This document shows, piece by piece, positions 34,027 through 44,266 of a DNA stretch of 64,000 nucleotides. The stretch comes from Verpa conica. Lineage: Eukaryota > Ascomycota > Pezizomycetes > Pezizales > Morchellaceae. Each line of letters opens with the position of its first letter. The first letter of the stretch is position 1. The position numbers and the translations under genes are program-made. A model generated the notes under the pieces. The model made no database searches. It had not been told where the DNA came from and saw only the letters and a program-made list of their open reading frames with translations. The stretch spans positions 1 to 64,000 of the forward strand of contig JAUFSD010000004.1 of assembly GCA_033030425.1 (NCBI GenBank), in the 5' to 3' direction.

Positions 34027-35099
34027 CCAAGGCGTCTTGAGGTATCCCCATGAGGGGGGTAGGCCGGGGGGGCACAAGGCCGAGATACCTCGAGGTCTTC
34101 CACTAGCCTCGCCCCGAGGTGCCTTGAGGTAATAGAAATAAATAAATAAAATAAAAAAATAATAGGCCCTAGTACCAGTCAAAAGGTCACGCTGGCCATC
34201 GCCACAATTAATTCATCACCCACTATATTTAGCTTGACCCAAAGGTAGTGGAGATTGTGACTAGGTTCAGTATAAATTCTTTAATCGTACTCAGGTGTTG
34301 CTAAAAATAATTCAATGGCTCAAGGCTCCTGAAGGTATCTCATAGCCAAGTTCCTAATACTCAAGGCGGGCAAAAGTCATAGGTCTACAAAGCCGGGCCA
34401 CCTGCCTTTCCTCGGGCGGCCTTGTGGGCCACACAAAATATCAGAGGCTAACCCGGGAGATTTTGTTTTGTCGCGTGTTCGAACTAAAGATTATTTATTT
34501 TATATGTAGGTAGAGGCTATCTTGACTTGAATCAGTGCTATTTAATTTTCACCTCTCTCTTGACTGCCACTAATTAAGGGAAGAAACCAGGTCGCTTGCT
34601 GGGTGTAGGGGTTAATTTTGAAATCTTACACTACTTGAAATACTATGTTGTGGTATCGAACGAGCGATTAACCAAGACCTTTGGTAGTGAACGTAGTATA
34701 TCAATTTCATGTTTTAAGTAGGATCCCGCACTGTGAGTTTCCGTGATTTTGGTTTGAGTGTTGAGTAAAGGGATGGTATCTATGGCTACATCCCGATAAG
34801 ACGAGGGCAGAAATCTAGCTGGGCAATTAGATTGGGCTTGAATATCAGTTTATAGGCCACCGAGTCACCAGCGAGAACGGCCCCAGCGAGTGCCAATCAA
34901 GTTTAATAAATTTGAGCTGGTTACAACAAGGGTTAGGTTTTCTTCTATCGGGGCCAGGGAGAACTTGACCAGCACCAATTTTTCTTGCCCCATACAGACA
35001 CAAAGAACAGATATTTAGTGTATAGATTCATAATCCGGGCTCAAAATAGCTGCTCTCTTAACGGCTGTGGTGATAAGTGGCCGGCGATAGAAGGGTCAG
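34027..35099. other. Intergenic with a short GC-rich repeat
   Basis: At 34033-34135 the motif CTTGAGGTA recurs with CCTCGAGG/CCCCGAGG palindromic stretches, followed by an (AATA)n tract. Poly-C/G-rich motifs recur around 34395-34430. Nothing else is recognised. A first exon of the gene at 35100 is expected in the right-hand part but I could not identify it. A TTAACGG branch-like site lies about 25 bases before the acceptor at 35099. Confidence 0.45.
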
Positions 35100-37859
35100 G
35101 TGGCTACTACAAAGTCAGTTGTGGCGCAGTCGCTTATTAATCAGGTGGCGGGGTCTCATCGCTCCCCGGCTTATACGCAGTTCAACTCAGCACTCTGCAA
35201 CCACCTCGCGATGTCATTCTCCCCCGGCTCCTACTTCTCCACCACAGAGTACACAAAGTGGTGCATTACGGATTTCCTCGACACCTGCAGAGCTGACCTA
35301 CATGATGATGCCTCACCCCCCGCCGTCGACGATACAAGTTTCTCGTCGTCTACAGACTGCTGGATCCGCACTCTTACCCATTTCGCCAATGATTCAGATG
35401 ATTTGAAACGTGCTGGTTATGCCTCCTGCTTGCTGGTCAGGTATCGAGAAGAGGTATGGTGCATTGATCCTTCCTCTTTTCTTTCTCCGCCGCGTAGTCT
35501 GTTGGGTTGTTGAGCTGTTGTCATTGGAAGGGGGCGGCTGGCTTACATAATCACCAATGTGGGTATAACCCCTTGTTTGGCGATGGCGGAAACAATCTCT
35601 GACGTCCTCACGCAGTACAGCTATCTCGGATCCCCCCCCCACCCCCCGCTACACTCTCTACTACTTCGACTCTACCATGGCTACTCCACGCCTCTGATCC
35701 TTACGGGGATCTTAGGGTCCGTTGGATGGTCACCAATACTCCATGCCCCTAGTGCTTGTGTGATGTCTTAGGATGGCCGGCCACTCCACGCCTTTGATCC
35801 TTACGGGGAGCTTAGGGTCCGCTGGATGGTCGCGTCTGGGCTATTTTCATGCTCCAGTGCTCTTTTGACACCCTAGTAATGATCGCACACCGCGCCTTTC
35901 ATCCTTTCGGGGGTCTTAGGGTCCGTCGTATGGTCGTGCCTCCCACTATGCCCATTCTCCGGGGTATGATTACTCTGCGCCTGTTATGCTTTCGCGGCGT
36001 CTCAGGGTCCGTCGGATGGTCGTTTCTCGGGCTATCTTTGTTTCTTAGGGCTTGGCTACTCCGCGCCTCTGGTGCTTCCGGGCGTCTGGGGTCCGTCGGA
36101 TAGCCACTACCCCACCCTTTTGATATTCTCGTAGCGTCTTAGGGTCCCTCGGATGGTTATAGGTCATATTTCACGCCTCTGATCCTTGCGGGGATCTTAG
36201 GGTCCGTCGGATATCTTCCTATGTGGCCTATACTACTACATATTGCAATTATTACTCATTTCCCTTGTAAAATGTACTGACGCCTCTTTTTGTTGTAGGG
36301 TCCTCATGGTGATAAAGCAGCAGCCCGAAGGTGGAGAACAAATATAGGAAAGTCTGGACCGCCCGAACACCGCGCAGGAGTACAAAAATCGAAGCGGAAG
36401 TCAAAGCGGTCACTCACACCATGGATACTCAATAGCCGAAACTCTTTCACCCCACCATTGGCCCCTGCTAGTGTAGCTGGTGCTTCTCAGGATGATCTGG
36501 GTGAGGATGCCAGTACTGAGTATAGTTTTGCCACAACAGAGACGTCTGCCATAACGGAGACTACGGCTGGAATGTTTGTACTCTCTCTTGCATCGTTCCG
36601 CAGTGGTTAACATTCATCAGTACACCGGATTTCCAAGTCCCTGCACCTCCTACCCACGCGCAACAATTCGAGAGAATGCGACACAAAATTCCATGTGGGA
36701 ATGGCACACTGGAATCTGTTATTTATGGCTTACTTACATCTACCGACCGCGACTCGATGTGTTTGGCACCACTCGACTTGTGGGTACTCGATCGGGAGAT
36801 GGAACCACAGCTTGGAGATGCTGAGCTTGCCATGGTGAAGAAACATATACCAACTCTACCGCAGTTTCCTAACCATTTAGAGTCCTATCTCGCAAACTAC
36901 CGTACGGTTAGTTCCCCAACTATACTCCCTAGACCAATATTCAATCTTTATAGGTCAAGACACTTGAGGACTGCTTAGATGTCTCCCAAGCTTCTTCAGA
37001 GCTTTTTGCATCTCGCACAGACCAAGATAAAATCTGGATTGATAAAGTAATGTATCATTCGTACGTTCCCTTCCCCTATTCTCAACTCCTATCCTAACTA
37101 TATGTAGATTTGAACTTCTTCTCACTGGATACTTGTTTCTTCCGCTCGGTGAGGGTTCTTGGGACTCTGCGTTTCATCCGACGTTTTGGCACAACTCCTT
37201 ATTCCGCACCCCCTTATACAGTCGGCAGTAAATTCCCTAGTATCTACCTCTGGCTTCAGCCCTAACCAAATGTGCAGAAAAGAGTCTAAAATGGGCGGCA
37301 ACAAAACTATCGAAAATTTCCGCTGGGATGGTATTGTATGCAGCCAGAAACCACTCGGGGGACACCAATCACTCGCCTTTGGATTATTCGAAGTCTCGAA
37401 ACAATTTGGTGTTGATTCTCCGAAATGGAAGAAAGACTGGAGTAAACTAGTCTACGGATGTCGTGCCATGCTCTCGGACCTTAAAGATGCTGTAGACAAC
37501 GACCCCGGAACGGTGGCGGAGCTGGCGGTCGTGGGCGTGCTTCAGTCCGGTATGTCGTTTTGAACCCCCCACGGGTTCTGAGAACTGATTGCGGCTCGTA
37601 GGTGTCCGGACGCAGATCATTGTCATGTCATGTGTGGGGAGAAATTTATATTATATGCAGGAAGGTCGGGCACGCGAATTTCCAATGGAGCTGCATAATA
37701 TATCAAGTGTTGCTGATTATATCCAACCAATATGGAAAAGCAAGGTATGTTCCCTTCATCTGCATCGCTCTACCTTTTGCTGAGTCTTCGCAGCAAATCA
37801 TGTTGGCTTGTCACAGTGCCGTGAAGAGGTATTTTGAAGATAAGGAATATCCGATCTGA
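35100..37859 (+). CDS. Eight-exon gene of unknown family, at least 540 aa, 5' end unresolved
   Basis: Exons are 35100-35453, 36299-36573, 36621-36906, 36954-37060, 37108-37227, 37278-37549, 37602-37744 and 37794-37859. Seven introns (845, 47, 47, 47, 50, 52 and 49 bp) have GT and AG ends, several with CTAAC or CTGAC branch points, and the 1623 exonic bases form one frame. There is no ATG in exon 1 and a stop lies just upstream, so another 5' exon is likely. A Ser/Thr-rich, basic stretch fills residues 120-215. The C-terminal half is globular: NFRWDGIVC, then LAFGLFEVSKQFG, WKKDWSKLVYGCRAMLSDL, AELAVVGVLQSGVRTQIIVMS. The D...ExxK spacing faintly recalls PD-(D/E)XK nuclease folds, but this is only a guess. 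No signal or membrane segment is seen. Confidence 0.7.
35684..36212 (+). repeat. Degenerate minisatellite (7-8 units) inside an intron
   Basis: The unit is about 45-50 bp: CTCCACGCCTCTGATCC, TTACGGGGATC, TTAGGGTCCG, TCGGATGGTC. Units start near 35684, 35784, 35888, 35973, 36059, 36113 and 36171, with an eighth weak copy at about 35735-35780. Identity declines toward the middle of the array. Every unit carries an AG|GGTCC-like junction. The true acceptor of the host intron is TTGTAG|GGTCC at 36298/36299. Confidence 0.8.
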
Positions 37860-38872
37860 ATACAGTGATCTATTGTATGGTGGATCATAATTGAGGCCTT
37901 GTCACTCTGTAGTAGAGCTATTCCAGAGTTCTTTATTTTGATTGTTTCACATCTTTTTTCATGCATGATCGGCACTGTGGGAGGGTAGATAGTGGTTGTT
38001 GTACACTTAGAATTTAATAATCCCAAACATCCTACAGAACGATGGTACCTAGACTGAAAATTATATACTTACCGGCTTCTCTGCTATATAAGCAGTAGCC
38101 TCGGAGGCCTATATAGGAGACCTTTCCTACAGTATAACAGAATTTAAAACCCCATGTTGTCATCCCCCACATTAGGCGACGAGATATTCTTGTAATATTC
38201 TGCCACTCCTAAGCGATACTTTGGACCTTGAGTAAAAGCATTGTGTATTTAGCATACAAGGACATTGTTATGCAATGGAGGAATAGTATCCCAGAACAGA
38301 TGGTTTTCTATGTGACAACAAGGGAATAGTATCCCGGCGCGGATGGTTTTGGCTTTCTATGTTGCAATGGATGGATTGTATCCCGGTGCGGATATATCCT
38401 AATAGTATGGAAAGGGAAAGCTTGGAGTATATAAGCAGGCAGTTAGCTCTTTACTTAGCTCTTTATCAATCAAGTCTTTGTTACCACAGTTTAGTATAAG
38501 CGTTATATCTTATACTTTAGTTTCTATTTATTAAAAGAACTACGAGCTATAACACAGCATTACGGAGTCTTATAGTGGTGGAAATAGTGAGGCTTGAAGC
38601 CCGCAGTACTAGGCTTTGATATGTAGGTCAATGATCGCCACGAAAATTCTCTAACCATGCTTAAAGTTTTGAGGATCTGGTGTGTAGTATATCATTCATG
38701 TGCAAAGCATATTATTTACTTGAATCTTTGGGGTGTGAGCGTCGCGATTCCAATATAGTAGGCTCAGGTCGCCCATATGTACGATTCTGGCCAACCCCGC
38801 ACTAGATTCTGACCTCTACCAACTCACCCCCGCCTCTACTACTAGAACACACAACTCTCCGCTTCCACCAAA
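37860..38872. other. Intergenic with a short tandem repeat and an LTR-like stretch
   Basis: Between 38275 and 38395 a motif GGAATAGTATCCCGG.GCGGATGG is repeated three times with CTATGTTGCAATGG linkers. The stretch from about 38155 (TGTTGTCATCCCC) to about 38555 (CTATAACACA) has a TATATAAGC promoter-like site at 38430 and looks like a solitary LTR, but I see no target duplication or internal region. The gene at 38873 follows a C/A-rich leader. Confidence 0.35.
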
Positions 38873-40066
38873 ATGCAGTCCCTAGTAAACGACGACACCG
38901 TATGCACCATGTGCGGTGACCCCACAGCCCAGCTCTGCGGCACCTGCTCGTCCAGCAGCTACTGCTCCCGTGAATGCCAAAAGGCTGACTGGTCCGTTCA
39001 TAAGATTCTCTGCAACGAATACCAAGACTTCATTACTCCACAAAAAGAAACCTACCGGCGTGCAATCTTCTTCCCCCAAAACGCCAATAGACCAAGATTT
39101 GTGTGGGTCGATACGGCCTGGGACGGCGGCTTCGGCTCAGAGAGCGCAATGCGGGGGCCATTCCTCGGTACCGGCGATACAGATAGGGTCAGGATTGGGG
39201 CAAACTACCTCAGGTCGCGAAATCTACCAGATACAATTGAGGTAGTAGGCCGTGATACGGCGATAATTGATGGATCGCCGTTAAATACCAGTGTGATAGC
39301 TGTCACGAAGGGCGGCATGCGCTATAATTGGTGTGGGCCCATACTAGCGATGAAATGTTTTCAGAGTATGTGGGGCGTGACTCGGTACTTCAATATGGAT
39401 ATGGTTGATTTTAGAGATGTGGTCGATATGTTCCTGACCTACCGAGATACGAACCTGAGCGATATGACACTGTCGAAGACACCCCGGCCACCCGTGGAAC
39501 CAGTGAAGAAATTCACAGCTGTGAGAATCAACTGTACTGGCCATGTCGGAGATGGAAAAAAGTTCGACACAATCGAAATTCGCCAAGACCATCCTGTGTT
39601 TCATGCTCCGTCACCCCTGTTATCACAGCTCATCAACATCCCCATCAGGATCATGAAATGCTCACCCTGTGAGTTTGCAAAAGGCTTCGGAGAAGTAGGG
39701 GAATACGACAGGTCAAACAAGGCGGCATCATACCTTCAACTAGGTGTGGACTCTATGTCATGGGGCACAATACCAGAGCAGTGGCAGGAAGACGTTGGAA
39801 GTGTTATTGTAGTCCACGCCGATCGGAAGCCCCTGCTACCACAGCACATGGATGCGCTGTGCTATTTCTGCGAGTTTGTTATGCTACCGGAACTTAAAAC
39901 TTCCAAGGGCTCTGGATCAGACCCGGGGGACGCGAGTAGGTGGGTGGAGGTCATGGGGCAGATGTCACCAGTGAGTTTTCGGGAGTTCTATGAAAAGTAT
40001 AATGAGTCCAAGGCTGTCAGTGAAGCAGACTGGGATAAAAGCGTTCAGCTTCCTCCGTACCCTTGA
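38873..40066 (+). CDS. MYND-type zinc-finger protein, 397 aa
   Basis: This is an intact single-exon frame with a good start context (CACCAAAATGCAG). The MYND domain occupies residues about 11-48: CTMCGDPTAQLCGTC, YCSRECQKADWSVHK and ILC, giving the C-x2-C-x7-C-x2-C-x4-C-x3-C-x7-H-x3-C pattern of zinc ligands. MYND fingers bind proline-rich peptides. The remaining 350 residues contain no known domain I can name, but the layout (N-terminal MYND then a long fungal-specific region with YNWCGPILAMK, DTIEIRQDHPVF and DALCYFCEFVMLPEL) recurs in many filamentous ascomycetes. There is no SET domain. It has no signal or membrane segment, and a nuclear or cytosolic role is expected. Opposite-strand frames here are shadows. 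Confidence 0.8.
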   Translation: MQSLVNDDTVCTMCGDPTAQLCGTCSSSSYCSRECQKADWSVHKILCNEYQDFITPQKETYRRAIFFPQNANRPRFVWVDTAWDGGFGSESAMRGPFLGTGDTDRVRIGANYLRSRNLPDTIEVVGRDTAIIDGSPLNTSVIAVTKGGMRYNWCGPILAMKCFQSMWGVTRYFNMDMVDFRDVVDMFLTYRDTNLSDMTLSKTPRPPVEPVKKFTAVRINCTGHVGDGKKFDTIEIRQDHPVFHAPSPLLSQLINIPIRIMKCSPCEFAKGFGEVGEYDRSNKAASYLQLGVDSMSWGTIPEQWQEDVGSVIVVHADRKPLLPQHMDALCYFCEFVMLPELKTSKGSGSDPGDASRWVEVMGQMSPVSFREFYEKYNESKAVSEADWDKSVQLPPYP

Positions 40067-41984
40067 GACGGAGTTTTTTATATCTTGTGGCAGAATTTGA
40101 TGATAATATTTTAGTACGGATTTTATAGGTTTATGGACTAGTTTCATACTTGTCTATAAGATTCTTCAGCTTTATAAGATCTATAGTTAATTGGTTTTAT
40201 TCGTGGTATTGCCACATTACAGCCATGAGAAACACATCGTGTAATAATTTTATGGCCGTACGATATGTAAGACCTAGCCCACGGGAACAGAACGCCTGGA
40301 TAGGCTATAGATATGGTGTTATTTCTAGTCATAAGAACTTGAGAAGAAACTGTTAGGGGAGTTTATATAGACTAGAGACAAGTATATCCTTTTACCTCGT
40401 ACATTCCCTGAGTTAATAATATACAACTAGTCGGCTACTTTCTCTCTGTGGCTACATGTATTAAGGAGCTCTCAGCACATTACCACCACAGATTTATAGG
40501 GAAAAGCAAGGCGATATACCCACCACACATCTAATATCGTGAAAATATATAAGCCAATTGAGTAATCCTTGACTTAACAAATGGGTATTGTACTCTGAGA
40601 AACCCCGGTGGGGATATCGTCCCGTTGCACCGCGAAAACTATCCGTCCCCCACCTGTTCCTATTGGCATAATAACTCTTATAACTACCTAAGTCCTTTGC
40701 CTTTTATATAAGTTCAGAGTAATTGCGGGATCACTTAAATAGCTGTTACAGATAAACTACTAACTAGTAAGCCGTTCCTTTATTTATACTGTTGCCACAT
40801 GAACTTGCGGGGACCTAAATACTATTTTTACGCTATTACCTATTGATAGAAATTCTAGTAGTGAGTTTCTCAGCCAAGTTGATGGTGGTATTAGTCCTTT
40901 CAATATAGTACGCCTATCTGGCTAGGTGACGTAATCCCTTTACATCTCATGGTTAGATCTACATATGATTAGATGCTTCCTATGCTTTCATTTTTTCTTG
41001 GCGGACTGTCATCCGTTTTCTTGGCAGGCGTTTGCTTGATTTCTCTGCTTCAAAGTTTACTACCCTTTTTGGTGATCATCAGTTAGATAGAGAATCAGCC
41101 CATCCAAACCCCAAAGTTCTCTTCTTTGACAACGCTAATATTCTGTAGGCTACAGTTCTATAAACCGGTGCTGAATTCTAAACAGATATATCATGTATGC
41201 CCCACCTAGCTAGATAATATAATATGAAGTGAGTTGTACAATGCTTATCTTAAACGATTATTTGTAGCTTCCTTAGCACAGTAGTAAGTATTAATGAATA
41301 ATATCTTGAGGTGGCCCTAACAGGGTAATACTAGTCACTTCTTCATTGTAAGGGGACAAAAATAACTGCGGATTCAGGTAGAAACCAGATTGAGCCCCAT
41401 ATCAATGTAGTCTTTATTACCTCCAAGTCTAAGTACCGCCTCATGGCAGATTAGTCGTATCTAAAGTCATCCTCAGAGGTCTTACTTTCTACATGAATTC
41501 ACAGTTATTCTTACTATGACAATTCATTTATGGTATGTCACATTAGAGTAAAATAAACAGGAGTAAAAAGACCAAATCCGGTCTCGGGCTATAACGCTCG
41601 GCAAGATTATTATAGAAACAAGGATTCACAAGCAGGGTTTCTATGATAAATATTTATTGCTGCAACCGCTACCGCGAGTCGGAGGAACGAGTAAAATACT
41701 GAGATCTCGATTTCCATGTTTCTAGAGTAACCTTGCTCGCCATTTCAGGGCACATTGGTATTTCTATTAAGCAGGAATGATGCTGTTATTAGAGCCCTAG
41801 CCCTGAACCGGGTAAGCGTTCGAATCAATTTGTTCTTTGGGACTTGGTTTTTCCTTATGGCAACCAACTCACCAAGCACAAAGTTTAGATCAGCAGACAT
41901 GTCAAACTTCGCTAGGTTAAACGCACTACTGTACTTCCCATCATTCAAGTTATGTGGCTGACACTATTACTTTGTTAACGCTAG
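40067..41984. other. Gene-poor stretch
   Basis: No gene is supported. Frames at 40150-40356 and 41745-41961 exist on both strands in overlapping positions and show no motifs. The right end probably contains the first exon of the BTB gene; CCGG|GTAAGC at 41810 is a good donor candidate but the ATG before it was not found. Confidence 0.45.
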
Positions 41985-43331
41985 ATCGATAACATCTGAA
42001 ACATTTGAACTTGTAACTCAAGATCAACAGTGGCGTTTTTTCGTTCACAAGGATATTCTTGGTTCGCAGTCTGAGCCATTCCGTACTGCTACAACAGGCG
42101 TATGGCTTGAGGCTACGGAGAGAAAGATCGACCTTGGGGACTGGGATGGAGAGACTGTTGGTCGTCTAATTGAGTTCCTTTACACAGGGGATTACGAGTA
42201 CCCAGACCCAGAGCTGTTAGAAACAGTTGTCGACTCTCCAAGTCAGCTGCAGCCTGATAATAACCAAGATTTTCTCCCATGTATTAGGCGTTTTTTGTCC
42301 CCGATAGAAGATAATATACCTGAGCTGGAGTCCCCTTATAGCTATATCTCAACTAGAGATACTGCCCGATGGTCAAACGACTTCGATCCTACTATGTACA
42401 ACTATGGAAAAGTACTTCTCGCTCATGCAAAAACATATGTTCTTGCTCACTACAAATCAGTCAATCGGTTACAGTCTTTAGCGTTAAGACGCCTAACAAT
42501 TACACTGTCTAAGATGGCCCCACTCCGGCCTGGTCATAATGTACCAGCTGCCATACAACTAGTAAAATACATTTACGAAAACACAGATCGGCTTATGCTC
42601 TCCGAGGATCCACTGAGGCGTCTCATCTCTCAGTTTGCGGCTATGAACTTCCTTGTTCTACAAAGCGATGAGGCAATGCATAGTTTAATCGGTGATGGAG
42701 GCGACTTGGTGAATGACATAGTAGCAAAGGTTACCATGATAATTCGAGCTATGAAGAATAATTTACCACTAGCGGGCAGCCACTTTCTCTCGAATATCAA
42801 GGTAGGTATTCCCTCCGATAGCTTACAATGGCCTATCGAGTTAATTTTTTAAGGTCGTGTTCGGAAAGGCTGAGTCCGACCGGCCATCACACCACCTCCG
42901 AGAGGCGCGAGGTGATGATAGTAACATAAATTACGGGTTTGAAAATAGGTGAGTATCGTATTTTGACATATCTATTCATTGCTAACTTGCCTCCTTACTT
43001 CAGCTATGTATGGCTAGTTCCAGAATATACTATTAATCCTGATGATGCCTGTACAAGCATCAGAATTGAGAAAAGTTCTGAGATTGACCCCACAATAAAG
43101 AATATCTCTGAAGGAACAGAAGGATCGGCACGGTATATCCTTTCCATCAAGGAAAAGGGCGTTTTGGAGAAGATTACCGAGGTTACTTTACGGCGTTTAA
43201 GATCTTCATTATGTAGTCTGAAAGACTCTGATACTAAATGTGGAGATTTTGATGGTCAAACGAGTGATATTAACTCGGGTCGGCTAAGCTCATACCTGTA
43301 TATATTATGGAGGGTTGAGAGAGTCCCTTGA
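41985..43331 (+). CDS. BTB/POZ-domain protein, at least 3 exons, 5' end unresolved
   Basis: Exons are 41985-42801, 42854-42948 and 43004-43331. The introns (52 and 55 bp; GTAGGT and GTGAGT donors; the second with a GCTAAC branch point) keep the frame, giving about 413 aa. The first readable exon follows a TTAACGCTAG acceptor and has no ATG. The BTB fold is clear: SITSETFELV, FFVHKDILGSQSEPF, KIDLGDWDGETV and LIEFLYTGDYEY. After residue 130 comes a helical segment, KVLLAHAKTYVLAHYKSVNRL, also found in the neighbour at 44267-46024. The two genes share this whole arrangement and lie tail to tail. The last exon (YVWLVPEYTI, EKGVLEKITEVTLRRLRSSL) is unrecognised. It is a probable adaptor-type protein. 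The missing start leaves some doubt whether it is expressed. Confidence 0.65.
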
Positions 43332-44266
43332 ACAGGTTTGTTCCATAGGAGGGTGCTCGATTAATTTGCTTACAAAATAATGAAGCTCGGATATAGCCCT
43401 ATTCAGCATGTGTAATGGTTGGAACTTAAAGTTGAGGATACCTTCTTTTAACATATACTAGAACTATTAGTTCGCTACTTCCCGCGGTCCTTACTAGCCA
43501 CAAGATTTTGACTATCCCATATGAAACACTTAGACTCAAATTGAATAGCAATGCAAAGGAAAAGATATATCGAGCGAGTACTAATATATGTCTATATACG
43601 GCCTTTTTTTTCTCTATTCACAGCGTTTTTGTTATTGAGTTACTTATTTGTTTCGTCAAGTACATGCAATATCCTAGCGACAGTGAGTTCCATGTTCTGA
43701 TGGGTGAGATGTTGGTAAAGCGCCAATACCCTCCCTTAAATAATTATATTCTCATGATGCCTTAATTTCGTGTTTTGAAATTTTGCAGAAAGTACTGTAG
43801 TCAAATTTATAGACCAGTGGGAAAGCATAAATTAAGGCAGCTTCCCAAAATACAACGCATAACCGAGTATGAAAGAAAAAAAACACAACTACACTAAAAG
43901 AGAGAAATAGTGAGGAAGATACAGATCCTCTAGAAAATCTCCGTCATATCATTTCCTATCGGCCTTTCGGGTGGTGCTGCCTGGTTCTTACAAAAAACCC
44001 CTGGTCTCACTAGAGTTACACCAACCCTCAGATTCTCTTCATGTAAAACGTATGGGCATCAAGAACATAACCATCCGGGAAGGATTTTCTTCTGTATTAC
44101 TCTTAGCGGCAATAGCCTAGCAGTTAAACTAGAACTTACTTACTCAGTGGTAGTGTAATGCTTCTGGAAACAAATTATATCGCCGTCGCCAATCTTGGCC
44201 TGGCTGAATGTTAGAGTGGCTTCCATGAGGACAATTAACTTGAGCGTTATCTCCTAGATGCTAGTG
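43332..44266. other. Intergenic between convergent BTB genes
   Basis: I see no gene. A frame at 43508-43765 begins with TTG and is composed mostly of AT-rich codons. The stretch should hold both 3' untranslated regions. Confidence 0.5.
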
